Of a DNA stretch of 64,000 nt, positions 43,626-52,561 are shown in pieces. Within the stretch, counting starts at the first letter, position 1; every line of letters starts with the position of its first letter. The position numbers were made by a program, and so were the translations under genes. The notes under the pieces were generated by a model that saw only the letters and a program-made list of their open reading frames with translations, was not told where the DNA came from and did not search any database. The DNA is taken from assembly GCF_003205835.1 (NCBI RefSeq), contig NZ_CP029773.1, positions 4,062,501-4,126,500 of the forward strand, written 5' to 3'. This DNA comes from Stenotrophomonas maltophilia (GTDB taxonomy: Bacteria > Pseudomonadota > Gammaproteobacteria > Xanthomonadales > Xanthomonadaceae).

Positions 43626-44773
43626 CAGGCAGCCTCGTACTGTCCGGCAATCCAGGTGCCACGCACCTGCAGGGTGTCATCCAGCAGCACCAGGTCGGCC
43701 TGGTAACCCTCGGCGATGTGGCCGAGGCGGTCGTCGACGTTGAGGAACTGCGCCGGATAGGTCGAGGCCATGCGTGCGGCTTCGGCCAGCGGTTGGCCGA
43801 GTAGCTGCACGGTATTGCGCACGGCGGTAGCCATGTCCAGCGCTGAACCCGCCAGCGAACCGGCAGCGTTGCGCACCACACCGTCGATGGCGGTAATGGT
43901 TTCGCCATACAGCACGTAGCTGGGATCGTCGGCACCGACCGGTGGCATCGCATCGGTCACCAGCAGCAGACGGCCGCGCGGCTTGGCCGCCAACGCCACG
44001 CGCAGGCTGGCCGGATGCACATGCACGCCATCGACGATGATGCCGATCCAGCTGTCGCGGTCTTCCAGCGCAGCGCCCACCGCGCCGGGCTCACGCCCCT
44101 GCAGCGGCGACATCGCGTTGTACAGGTGGGTGAAGCCGCGCACGCCGGCATCCAGACCCTCGCGGATCTCCTCGTAGGTGCCTGCCGTGTGGCCGGCGGC
44201 AACGATCACGCCGCGCTCGACCAGCGCACGGATCGTCTCCAGCGGCACGCGCTCCGGTGCCAGGGTCAGCAGGGTCACGCCGTTGTCGAGCGATGCGGCC
44301 AGCGCGATCTCCTCTTCGTCGGGCACACGGAACTTGCTGGCATCGTGCGTGCCCTTGCGCGCCGGCGCGATGTACGGTCCTTCCAGATGGATGCCGATCA
44401 CGCCTGGCACACCCTGCGCGATCGCCTCGCGCATCGCACCGATGGCTTCACGCATCACCGCCACGTCATCGCTGATCAGCGTTGGCAGCATTGCGGTGGT
44501 GCCGAAGCGACGGTGCGCCTGCGCGATGGTGCGCAGTGCCGCCACGTCCGGCGTGTTGTTGAACAGCGCACCGCCACCACCGTTGACCTGCACATCGATG
44601 AAACCGGGCAGCAGCCAGCCACCGCCCAGGTCCACCTGCTCGGCGGCCTGGCCGAGCTGCGGTGCAGCGTCAGGCAGCAGCGCGCTGATGCGACCGCCCT
44701 CGATCACCACCGCCAGATCGTCTCGGAATTCATCGCCGGCAAGGATGCGGGCGTTGCGCAGGACCGTTGCCAT
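43625..44773 (-). CDS. nagA: N-acetylglucosamine-6-phosphate deacetylase
   Basis: The 382-residue amidohydrolase removes acetate from GlcNAc-6-phosphate. Metal and substrate motifs are GFIDVQVNGGGG, HLEGPY with the metal Glu, VAAGHTAGTYEE, TYNAM-like THLYNAMSPLQGREPG, DGVHVHP, and the catalytic Asp in LVTDAMPPVG. The start ATG 44773 overlaps the nagB-II stop by one base. Operon position between the deaminase and nagX supports co-translation. Confidence 0.95.
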   Translation of the reverse strand: MATVLRNARILAGDEFRDDLAVVIEGGRISALLPDAAPQLGQAAEQVDLGGGWLLPGFIDVQVNGGGGALFNNTPDVAALRTIAQAHRRFGTTAMLPTLISDDVAVMREAIGAMREAIAQGVPGVIGIHLEGPYIAPARKGTHDASKFRVPDEEEIALAASLDNGVTLLTLAPERVPLETIRALVERGVIVAAGHTAGTYEEIREGLDAGVRGFTHLYNAMSPLQGREPGAVGAALEDRDSWIGIIVDGVHVHPASLRVALAAKPRGRLLLVTDAMPPVGADDPSYVLYGETITAIDGVVRNAAGSLAGSALDMATAVRNTVQLLGQPLAEAARMASTYPAQFLNVDDRLGHIAEGYQADLVLLDDTLQVRGTWIAGQYEAA

Positions 44774-45801
44774 CACACCGTCTCCGTAACCTTGTTCAGG
44801 TGCGGCGGCAGGTCCGGATTGAAGCCACGACGCAGCGCCAACGCGTTGATCGCGCGGTAGAAGCTCTGCACGGTCAGCAGCGGTGCGCACAGCGGATGCG
44901 GCGCGGCGGCCACCGGCAGATTGCCACCGGCACCGGCCATCCACACCTGCGCGCCACGTGCGGTGAACTCATCGACCACCGCGCGGGTACCGGCGCCGGT
45001 CTCATCCGGCTGGGCGAAGGCCAGCACCGGGAAACCACGATCAACCAGCGCCATCGGGCCATGCTTGACCTCGGCCGAGCTGTAGGCCTCAGCGTGCAGG
45101 CTGCAGGTTTCCTTGAACTTCAGCGCAGCTTCCTGCGCCGCGCCCAGGCCCAGGCCGCGGCCGAGCACGAACAGGTTGGTGGCATCGACCAGGCCCTCGG
45201 TCACCGACGTCCAGTCGCACTGCCAGGCCTCACGCATCGCGTCCGGCAGCAGGTCCAGCGCGGCACGCAGGCTGCTGTCCTGCTTCCAATAGGCAGCCAG
45301 CTGTAGCAGCGCGGCCAGCGACGCCAGGTAGCTCTTGGTCGCGGCCACGCTCTTTTCGGCACCGGCATGCAGCGGAATGACCGTGTCGGCCAGCTGCGCC
45401 AGCGGCGAATCCTCGACGTTGACCAGCGCGATCACGCGCGCGCCGGCGGCCTTGGCAGCTTCCGCGTTGCGCAGCAGGTCCGGGCTCTTGCCCGACTGCG
45501 AGATGACGATGAACAGCGCGCCACGCAGCTGCAGCGGTGCGGCATAGACCGACCCCACCGACGGCGAGGCCGATGCGACCACCAGGCCCAGCTGGGTTTC
45601 CAGCAGGTACTTGCCATAGGTGGCGGCATGGTCGGAGCTGCCGCGTGCGCAGGTGACCACGAACGGCGGCGGCGCCGCACGCAGGCTGGCGGCCAGGGTT
45701 TCCATGGTGGCGTGGTTGCGCGAGAACTGGCGCGCGACCACGTCGGCCGCTTCAGCGGCCTCGGCGAACATCAGGGTGGACGTGGGGTCTGACAGCGACA
45801 T
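44773..45801 (-). CDS. nagB-II: Glucosamine-6-phosphate deaminase NagB-II (SIS-domain type)
   Basis: The 342-residue protein has two SIS (sugar isomerase) domains, with RGSSDHAATYGKYLLE, SQSGKSPDLL, SVAATKSYLAS, and EVKHGPMALV visible. It resembles the isomerase half of GlmS but lacks the glutaminase domain, the signature of the NagB-II deaminase of Shewanella and Xanthomonas. It yields fructose-6-phosphate and ammonia. It stands between nagR and nagA on one strand, 7 bp from nagR. Confidence 0.9.
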   Translation of the reverse strand: MSLSDPTSTLMFAEAAEAADVVARQFSRNHATMETLAASLRAAPPPFVVTCARGSSDHAATYGKYLLETQLGLVVASASPSVGSVYAAPLQLRGALFIVISQSGKSPDLLRNAEAAKAAGARVIALVNVEDSPLAQLADTVIPLHAGAEKSVAATKSYLASLAALLQLAAYWKQDSSLRAALDLLPDAMREAWQCDWTSVTEGLVDATNLFVLGRGLGLGAAQEAALKFKETCSLHAEAYSSAEVKHGPMALVDRGFPVLAFAQPDETGAGTRAVVDEFTARGAQVWMAGAGGNLPVAAAPHPLCAPLLTVQSFYRAINALALRRGFNPDLPPHLNKVTETV

Positions 45802-45808
45802 GGCAGGC

Positions 45809-46876
45809 TCAGGCGGGATCGGAAGGAAGGGGGCGTGCGCCGGCCGGGCGCATCGGCGCGGTCGAACCGCGCACCACCAGCTGCGGCACGAAGCCCTGGT
45901 TGTGCAGCGGTGCCGGCGCATCGTCATAGGCGTCGCTGCGCAGCTGTGCGATCAGCAGGCGCGCGGCGTGGCGGGCGATGTCTTCGGTGGCCTGCTTGGC
46001 GGTGGTCAGCGGCGGCCACGACTGGCGCGAGAACGGGCTGTCCTCGAAACCGGCGATGGACAGGTCGTACGGCACGTTCATGCCCGCCGACTTCGCGGCG
46101 GCCAGCACACCGGCGGCGATTTCGTCGTTGGATCCGAAGATGGCGGTGGGCGGCTCGCGCAGCGCCAGCAGGCGGCGCGCGCCACGGAAACCATCGTCGA
46201 AGGTGTAGTCGCCCTGCACCACCAGGTGCTTGTCCACGGTCATGCCGTAGTCCTTCAGCGCAGCTTCGTAACCGGCATAACGCTCGCCCGAGGAGCGGTG
46301 CGAGATGCCGCCCCAGAGGAAGCCGATGCGCTGGTGACCCAGCTGGATCAGGTGCTCGGTGATCTCGTAGGCGGCCTCGCGGTCGTCGACGAACACGCAG
46401 GCACCGTCGGCCGGGTCTTCGGTGGCGGCAATGATGCGCACCAGCTTGATGCCGCGCGCGGTCAGTGCCTGGATCAGGTCGCGGCGTTCGGACATCGGCG
46501 CGGTCAGCACCAGCCCGGCCAGGCGCGAACGCTGCACCCAGTCGGCCAGTTCATCGGCCAGCAGCGGCGAGCTGGAATCGCAGGGATGGATCTGCAGGCC
46601 GAAGCCGGTCTCGCGGCAGGCAGCGAGCACGCCGTTCTGCACGCCGATGATGTGGTACGGGTTCGGGTTGTCGTAGACCAGCCCGATCACGAAGGTGGTG
46701 CCGCTGCGCAGGTTGCGCGCGGACGGATCGGGCTCGTAATCGAGTTCGGCGATGGCACGCAGCACCCGCGCACGGGTGGCCTGCATCACCGAAGGCTCGT
46801 TGTTGATCACCCGCGAGACCGTCTTCAGCGAGACCTTGGCCTTTTCCGCAACGTCCTTGATGGTCGCTCTGCGCAT
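45809..46876 (-). CDS. nagR: LacI-family repressor of GlcNAc utilisation
   Basis: The 355-residue protein has the LacI helix-turn-helix ATIKDVAEKAKVSLKTVSRVINNEPSV, a hinge, and a periplasmic-binding-protein-like effector domain (FVIGLVYDNPNPYHI to FVPQLVV). The cluster content and the operator dyads in the divergent promoter region support control of the nag genes, with GlcNAc-6-P as the likely effector. ATG 46876 follows AGGGA. It lies 39 bp downstream of nagP. Xanthomonas has two such regulators (NagR and NagQ), so the exact name is inferred. Confidence 0.8.
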   Translation of the reverse strand: MRRATIKDVAEKAKVSLKTVSRVINNEPSVMQATRARVLRAIAELDYEPDPSARNLRSGTTFVIGLVYDNPNPYHIIGVQNGVLAACRETGFGLQIHPCDSSSPLLADELADWVQRSRLAGLVLTAPMSERRDLIQALTARGIKLVRIIAATEDPADGACVFVDDREAAYEITEHLIQLGHQRIGFLWGGISHRSSGERYAGYEAALKDYGMTVDKHLVVQGDYTFDDGFRGARRLLALREPPTAIFGSNDEIAAGVLAAAKSAGMNVPYDLSIAGFEDSPFSRQSWPPLTTAKQATEDIARHAARLLIAQLRSDAYDDAPAPLHNQGFVPQLVVRGSTAPMRPAGARPLPSDPA

Positions 46877-46915
46877 GGGTTTTCCCTGGGGTTGGCTGCC
46901 GTCCATCATCGCCGA

Positions 46916-48202
46916 TCAGCGCTCCTGCGGCAGGCCGGCGCGGTGGCCGATCACCGAGTAGAACAGGATGTACAGGTAGCACGGCACCATCAGCAGCACG
47001 AACACCAGCTGGAAGTCGATGTGCTGCTTGAGCACGGCGAACAGCTGCGGAATGATCGCGCCACCGGCAATACCCATCACCAGCAAGGCCGAGCCGGTCT
47101 CGGTGAAGCGGCCCAGGCCGCGGATCGCCAGCGGGAAGATCGCCGGCCACATCATCGCGTTGGCGAAGCCCAGCAGGGCCACGAAGGCCACCGATACATA
47201 GCCGTGGGTGGCCCAGGCGCCGAGGCAGAACACCACGCCCAGCACCGCTGAAATGGTCAGGTAGCGCGACTGCGAGACCACCTTGGGAATCAGCAGCAGG
47301 CCGACCACATAGCCGACCAGCATCGCGCCCAGCGTGAGCGAGGTGAACATCTTGGTCTGGTCCAGCGGCAGGTCGAAACCATGGCCGTAGGTACCGATCG
47401 CATCACCGGCCATCACCTCCACGCCCACGTAGACGAACAGGCACAACACGCCCAGCCACAGGTGCGGGAACTGGAAGATGCTGCGGCGTTCGGCGGCACC
47501 GGCCGCCACCGGCGTAGCGTTGGCTTCGGACGACTTGATTTCCGGCAGCGGCGAGAACAGCACGGCCACCGCCAGCAGCACCAGCAGGCCGGCCATCGCC
47601 AGGTACGGCGCATGGATCTTGGCGGCGAATTCGTTCAACAACTGCGCCTTGGTGGCTTCATCGGCAGCGGCCACCGTGGCCGACAGATCACCGATGCCAT
47701 GCAGCACCACGGTACCGATCAGCACCGGGGCGAGCATGCCGGCGATCTTGTTGCAGATGCCCATCAGCGCGATGCGGCGTGCCGCCGTCTCGATCGGGCC
47801 GAGGATGGAGATGTAGGGGTTGATCGCGGTCTGCAGCAGGGCCAGGCCACTGCCGATCACGAACAGGCCGCCAAGCGCGCCCGGGTACCAGCGCTGGGTG
47901 GCGAACTCACCGAACAACGCAGCACCACCGGCCATCACCAGCAGGCTCAGGCTCAGGCCCTTCTTCATGCCGGTGCGGCGCAGGATCCACGATGCCGGCA
48001 GGGCCAGGAAGAAGTAGGACAGGTAGAACACCATCAGCACCAGGAAGGCACCCACCTCGCTGAGTTCGAAGGCGAGCTTGACGAAGGTGATCAGCGGGCC
48101 GTTGAGCCAGGTGAAGAAGCCGATCAGGAAGAACAACACGCCAACGATGGCGATGGAGGTGGCCACGTTCGGGCGCGCGCTTGCAGCGGGGACGGCGGAC
48201 AT
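46916..48202 (-). CDS. nagP: N-acetylglucosamine transporter NagP (MFS, FucP-like)
   Basis: The 428-residue inner-membrane protein has twelve hydrophobic segments and FucP-family signatures: FFLIGFFTWLNGPLITFVKL, MVFYLSYFFLALPASWIL, and LALLQTAINPYISILGP. In Xanthomonas and Shewanella nag clusters this is the GlcNAc symporter. ATG 48202 follows AGGAG and is the start of an operon nagP-R-BII-A-X. An operator-like dyad lies 53 bp upstream of the start codon. Confidence 0.88.
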   Translation of the reverse strand: MSAVPAASARPNVATSIAIVGVLFFLIGFFTWLNGPLITFVKLAFELSEVGAFLVLMVFYLSYFFLALPASWILRRTGMKKGLSLSLLVMAGGAALFGEFATQRWYPGALGGLFVIGSGLALLQTAINPYISILGPIETAARRIALMGICNKIAGMLAPVLIGTVVLHGIGDLSATVAAADEATKAQLLNEFAAKIHAPYLAMAGLLVLLAVAVLFSPLPEIKSSEANATPVAAGAAERRSIFQFPHLWLGVLCLFVYVGVEVMAGDAIGTYGHGFDLPLDQTKMFTSLTLGAMLVGYVVGLLLIPKVVSQSRYLTISAVLGVVFCLGAWATHGYVSVAFVALLGFANAMMWPAIFPLAIRGLGRFTETGSALLVMGIAGGAIIPQLFAVLKQHIDFQLVFVLLMVPCYLYILFYSVIGHRAGLPQER

Positions 48203-48253
48203 CAGGAGGGCTCCTGCGGCGACGGCCGCAGAACGCGGCGTCGGAGAGTGGCT

Positions 48254-48271
48254 GGGAACAACGTTGTCACA
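48254..48271 (-). promoter_or_regulatory. Probable NagR operator upstream of nagP
   Basis: On the minus strand TGACAACGTTGT is centred at 48262/48263, a dyad of ACAACGTTGT. It differs by two bases from the ideal TGACAACGTTGTCA and matches the site before the divergent kinase gene, so one repressor can bind both. Repressor identity is inferred. Confidence 0.65.
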
Positions 48272-48431
48272 TTCTTTCGATGGACAACCGCGGTTTGTCA
48301 ACTTCCATGCGCAGCCCCGTGAACCTCGTGCTGCACTGCGCAACCCGATCACAGCGCCGTGTGCTGAATGCGCCACAGCCCTTGAGCCCCTTGCAGCAAC
48401 GGTTCCCGCGTGAAACCCATGCTCACGCCAT

Positions 48432-48443
48432 GTAAACGTTTAC
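48432..48443. promoter_or_regulatory. LacI-type palindrome of a second class
   Basis: GTAAACGTTTAC is a perfect 12-bp palindrome in the nagP-kinase intergenic region, unlike the TGACAACGTTGTCA class. A further 8-bp inverted repeat, TTCGTTGC and GCAACGAA (48455-48476), follows. The rest of the 376-bp gap (48203-48578) shows only the operators and promoter listed here. Confidence 0.5.
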
Positions 48444-48491
48444 TGCATGTCGCATTCGTTGCGACGCAGCAACGAAAGTGTCACGAACTCG

Positions 48492-48519
48492 TTGACATCG
48501 TTGTCAGCGGGGTTACAGA
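48492..48519 (+). promoter_or_regulatory. Promoter of sugar-kinase gene with overlapping NagR operator
   Basis: -35 TTGACA (48492-48497), 16-bp spacer, -10 TACAGA (48514-48519). The dyad TGACATCGTTGTCA (48493-48506) covers the -35, one base from the ideal palindrome. The layout fits simple repression. Confidence 0.7.
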
Positions 48520-48578
48520 CTCCGCCCCAATCGCCGCCCCCGATCCCGGGTCCGGCCCCACCTGCAGCAGGAGCCCGC

Positions 48579-49598
48579 GTGACCGCCAGCCACCCCGCCC
48601 CGGCCCATGTCCTGTCCCGAGTCGCGCCCTCGTTCCTGGCCGCCGACGTCGGTGGCACCCATGTGCGCGTGGCCCGGGTCCAGGCCAGCGGTGATGCCGC
48701 CCACCCGGTGCAGGTGCTGGAGTACCGCAAGTACCGCAATGCCGACCATGCCGGCCTCAGCGCGATCCTGTCCGACTTCCTTGGCGAAGGCCCGCGGCCC
48801 ACGCATTGCGTGGTTGCCAGCGCCGGCTACGCCCGCGAGGACGGCACGGTGATCACCGCCAACCTGCCGTGGCCGCTGTCGGCGCGCCAGGTGGAAGCAG
48901 ACGTCGGCCTGCAGCGGGTCTACATCGTCAATGACTTCGAAGCGGTGGCCTATGCCGCCGCGCAGGTGGACGCCAGCGGCGTGCTGCACCTGTGCGGGCC
49001 GGAGACCGCTGCGCGTGGCCCGACCCTGGTGGTCGGCCCCGGCACCGGCCTCGGCGCCGCGCTGTGGATTCCCACCGCGCACGGCCCGGTGGTCCTGCCG
49101 ACCGAAGCCGGCCAGCCGACCCTGGCGGCCAGCACCGAACTGGAAATGGCCATCGTCCGCCACATGCAGCGCGACCGCGCCCACGTGTCGATCGAGCATG
49201 CGATCTCCGGCCCGGGCCTGATGAACCTGTACCGCGCGGTGTGTGCGCTGCAGGGGCAGGCACCGACCCTGACCAGCCCCGATGCTGTCACCGCTGCGGC
49301 CATGGTCGATACCGACGTGCACGCGCGCCAGGCGCTGGATGTGTTCTGTGGCCTGCTCGGCAGCACCATCGGCGACATGGCGCTGTTCTACGGCGCCCAC
49401 GGTGGCGTCTACCTGGCCGGCGGCATCCTGCCGCAGATCCGCGAATACCTGCACGCCAGCACCTTCGTCGAACGCTACCTGCAGAAGGGGCCGATGGGCG
49501 AAGCGCTGGCACGCATCCCGGTGAAGGTCGTCGAACACGGCCAGCTGGGCGTGGTCGGCGCTGCCAGCTGGTACCTGCAGCAGCAGTCGGCCGCCTGA
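48579..49598 (+). CDS. Glucokinase-family sugar kinase (probable GlcNAc kinase NagK-II type)
   Basis: The 339-residue protein is a glucokinase (Glk family) with the ATP motif FLAADVGGTHVRVARV, the catalytic Asp in YIVNDFEAVAYA, GTGLGAALW, and LAGGILPQI. It lacks ROK zinc-ligand cysteines, so it belongs to Glk rather than ROK. Between the nag promoter region and the GlcNAc-type TonB receptor its substrate is probably GlcNAc or glucose. It starts at GTG 48579 with AGGAG upstream. Regulation by NagR is predicted from the operator at -35. Confidence 0.85.
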   Translation: MTASHPAPAHVLSRVAPSFLAADVGGTHVRVARVQASGDAAHPVQVLEYRKYRNADHAGLSAILSDFLGEGPRPTHCVVASAGYAREDGTVITANLPWPLSARQVEADVGLQRVYIVNDFEAVAYAAAQVDASGVLHLCGPETAARGPTLVVGPGTGLGAALWIPTAHGPVVLPTEAGQPTLAASTELEMAIVRHMQRDRAHVSIEHAISGPGLMNLYRAVCALQGQAPTLTSPDAVTAAAMVDTDVHARQALDVFCGLLGSTIGDMALFYGAHGGVYLAGGILPQIREYLHASTFVERYLQKGPMGEALARIPVKVVEHGQLGVVGAASWYLQQQSAA

Positions 49599-49741
49599 CA
49601 CCGCAACAGGCTTCAACGCAATCGCAGCACGCAGTACGTGGCACGCCAACGCACGGGACTTCGCCGCCGCCCCGCGCATGTCTTCGCAACCGTAATCGAA
49701 CACCGCCGCCGGCATCCAATCGAGTGATGAGGAGAGACATC

Positions 49742-52450
49742 ATGAACACCCGCAAGACCCTGCTTTCGGCCGCCATCGTCAGCTGCATCGCCTTCAGTGC
49801 GCACGCGCAGCAGGCCTCCCAGACCGCCACCGACCTGGACACCGTGCAGGTCACCGGCATCCGTGGTTCGATGGAAAAATCGCTGGACACCAAGCGCGAA
49901 GCGAACGCACGCGTGGAAGTGGTCACCGCCGAAGACGTGGGCAAGCTGCCCGCGCACAACGTCGCCGACACCCTGCAGCGCCTGCCGGGCGTCAACATCA
50001 GCTCGTCCAGCGCCGACGAAGGCGGCTTCGATGAAGCCGACCGTGTCAGCCTGCGCGGCACCAGCCCGAGCCTGACCCAGACCCTGATCAACGGCCACAC
50101 CGTCGGCTCGGCCGACTGGTTCGTGCTCAGCCAGGGCAACAACGTCGGCCGCAGCGTCAGCTACGCCCTGCTGCCGTCGGAACTGGTTCGCTCGGTGGAA
50201 GTGAACAAGTCCTCGCAGGCCAAGCTGCAGGACGGCGGCACCACCGGTACCGTCAACATCCTCACCCGCAAGCCGCTGGAGTTCTCCAAGCAGATCTCGG
50301 CTGAGGCCTCGATCGGTGCGGTGCGTTCGGACCAGGCGAAGTCGAATGACCCGCAGCTGTCGGCGTTGTTCAACTACAAGAACGACGACAACACCTTCGG
50401 CGTGATGGTGCAGGCCTTCAGCCAGAAGCGCGAGCTGCGCCGCGAAGCGCAGGAAATCCCGGGTGGCTTCTTCAAGATCGATCCGACCGGCACGGTGGCC
50501 CAGTCCAATCCGGATCTGGCCGGCGTGTACGCGCCGGGCCTGCTCGGCTCGACGCTGTTCGAACAGACCCGCGAGCGCAAGGGCGGCCTGATCTCGCTGC
50601 AGTTCAAGCCTATGGACAACCTGACCCTGGGCCTGGAAGGCTTCAGCTCGGAACTGAAGGCGAACAACTACAACCGCAATTTCATGCTGTGGGGCGGCCG
50701 CATCCTCAACGACCGCACCGTTGAAGATGCCAATGGCAACAAGATCCTGATTCCGGGCCAGGCCCCGAACCCGGGCTATGTGGTCAAGGATGGCGTGCTG
50801 ACCAACGCCACCTTCGCTGGCCAGGCCGACCGCGATTACGCGGTGTACGACATGATCTACCGCGAGTCGAAGGCCAAGACCAACTACATCACCTTCGATG
50901 CCGACTGGCAGATCAATGACAACCTGGGCATGAAGTTCCAGGCTGGCAGCACCAAGGGTACCGGCGATACACCGCGCCAGTACATCGCCGAGGTCAACCT
51001 CGCCCGCGGTGGTGGTGCAACCTGGGCCACCCACGGCAATGGTTCGCCGATCGACTGGAATGTCGGTGGCAACATCAGCCCGGGCGGCGTGACCGAATTC
51101 GGCACCTGGGGCAACCAGCAGGTGACCGCGATCGATAAGGAAAAGTGGGTCAACGTTGACTTCAACCAGTACTTCAGCGATGCCGGCGCACTGAACTCGA
51201 TCGACTTCGGTGCCCGTTTCGCCGACCACAAGCGCGAATCCAAGTCGCCGGAAGGCGCAACCCCGGGCGCGATCTGGGATGCACTGAAGAACGGTGCGAC
51301 CGCAGGCTTCCCGGGTGGTTTCGCCAGCAGCATCGGTGGCAGCTTCCCGCGCGACCTGTGGTATTTCACCCCGGGCGCGCTGAAGGATGCGGTGACCAAC
51401 AACTCCACCTGGCTGTCCGGCAATGACGGCCCGACCGGCCGCCACAACTACGGTGCCGAGTGGAAGGTTGCCGAGAAGAACTTCGCCGCCTATGTGCAGG
51501 GCAACTTCAGCGGCGACCGCTGGAGCGGCAACGTCGGCCTGCGCTATGTCAACATCAAGCAGGACATCGACACCTACCAGGCCGTCACCGACGTGGCCAA
51601 CGCCGACGTCCGCAGCCTGTTCGGCATGTGGAAGTCACTGTCGTTCGACAACAAGCACGACCGCATCCTGCCCAGCGCGAACCTGAAGTTCGATCTGGCC
51701 GATGACCTGGTGTTCCGCTTCGCCGCGTCGCAGACCCAGACCCTGCCGGACTTCTCGGCGCTGGGTGCTTCGACCTGGGGCTCGGATCTGAACAAGACCG
51801 GTGGCGGCGGCAATCCGAAGCTGAAGCCGGTGCTGTCGACCAACTTCGACGCCAACGTCGAGTGGTACTTCATGCCGCGCGGCCTGCTGTCGGTGGGTGC
51901 GTACTCGATGAACCTGAAGGACTACGTGGCCTTCGGCACCCAGACCCAGATGCTGTTCAGCGAACTGACCCACCAGCTGGAGGCCTACCAGGTCTCGGTG
52001 CCGGTCAACGCCGACGGCAAGGTCACCGGCATGGAAGTGGCGTACGAGCAGCCGATCGGTGAGTACTTCGGCGTCAACGCCAACTACACCTACGCCGATG
52101 GCAGCACCTCGCACACCTGGGCCGACGGCAGCCACAACCTGCTGGGCACCTCGAAGAACACCTACAACGTGGGTGCCTACTTCGAGAACGATACCTTCGG
52201 CGCACGCGTCAGCTACACCCGCCGCTCGTCGTTCCTGATCGGCCTGTCCGGTGCCAACCCCTACTACCAGGACGCGTTCGGCACCCTGTCGGTATCGCTG
52301 AGCTACAAGGCCACCGACTGGATGAGCATCAGCTTCGATGCGCTGAACCTCAACAACCCGACCTACAAGTACTACCAGAGCGCGGCCACCCCGACCTCGT
52401 TCTACAGCAACGGTCGCCAGTACTACCTCAACTTCCGCTTCAAGTACTGA
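49742..52450 (+). CDS. TonB-dependent receptor (probable GlcNAc/chitooligosaccharide uptake)
   Basis: The 902-residue protein has a signal peptide (about 1-23, ending SAHAQQ), a TonB box (LDTVQVTGIRGS) and plug with the Oar/carbohydrate-type phrase NVADTLQRLPGV. The long barrel ends YYLNFRFKY. The N-terminal form VQVTGIRGSMEKSLD is typical of carbohydrate-uptake TonB receptors in Xanthomonas and Caulobacter. It lies between the sugar kinase (143 bp upstream) and the hexosaminidase. ATG 49742 follows GAGGAGAG. The substrate is inferred from the cluster. Confidence 0.88.
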   Translation: MNTRKTLLSAAIVSCIAFSAHAQQASQTATDLDTVQVTGIRGSMEKSLDTKREANARVEVVTAEDVGKLPAHNVADTLQRLPGVNISSSSADEGGFDEADRVSLRGTSPSLTQTLINGHTVGSADWFVLSQGNNVGRSVSYALLPSELVRSVEVNKSSQAKLQDGGTTGTVNILTRKPLEFSKQISAEASIGAVRSDQAKSNDPQLSALFNYKNDDNTFGVMVQAFSQKRELRREAQEIPGGFFKIDPTGTVAQSNPDLAGVYAPGLLGSTLFEQTRERKGGLISLQFKPMDNLTLGLEGFSSELKANNYNRNFMLWGGRILNDRTVEDANGNKILIPGQAPNPGYVVKDGVLTNATFAGQADRDYAVYDMIYRESKAKTNYITFDADWQINDNLGMKFQAGSTKGTGDTPRQYIAEVNLARGGGATWATHGNGSPIDWNVGGNISPGGVTEFGTWGNQQVTAIDKEKWVNVDFNQYFSDAGALNSIDFGARFADHKRESKSPEGATPGAIWDALKNGATAGFPGGFASSIGGSFPRDLWYFTPGALKDAVTNNSTWLSGNDGPTGRHNYGAEWKVAEKNFAAYVQGNFSGDRWSGNVGLRYVNIKQDIDTYQAVTDVANADVRSLFGMWKSLSFDNKHDRILPSANLKFDLADDLVFRFAASQTQTLPDFSALGASTWGSDLNKTGGGGNPKLKPVLSTNFDANVEWYFMPRGLLSVGAYSMNLKDYVAFGTQTQMLFSELTHQLEAYQVSVPVNADGKVTGMEVAYEQPIGEYFGVNANYTYADGSTSHTWADGSHNLLGTSKNTYNVGAYFENDTFGARVSYTRRSSFLIGLSGANPYYQDAFGTLSVSLSYKATDWMSISFDALNLNNPTYKYYQSAATPTSFYSNGRQYYLNFRFKY

Positions 52451-52484
52451 TCCAGCGGCGGCAACATCGCCGAGTCGTGCACGC

Positions 52485-52520
52485 ACGCCGGGCCTGGGTC
52501 ATTCCGGGCCCGGCGTTTTT
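52485..52520 (+). terminator. Intrinsic terminator
   Basis: ACGCCGGGCC (52485-52494) pairs with GGCCCGGCGT (52507-52516), followed by TTTT. It ends the receptor transcript and separates it from the hexosaminidase. Confidence 0.85.
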
Positions 52521-52561
52521 CATGTATAGCGTTCATCGCACCGTTCCAAGGAGTCGTTCCG

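Noticed and set aside
48513..49715. 400-codon minus-strand frame across the sugar-kinase gene
   Set aside because: The plus strand has all glucokinase motifs and a promoter; the opposite frame lacks any.
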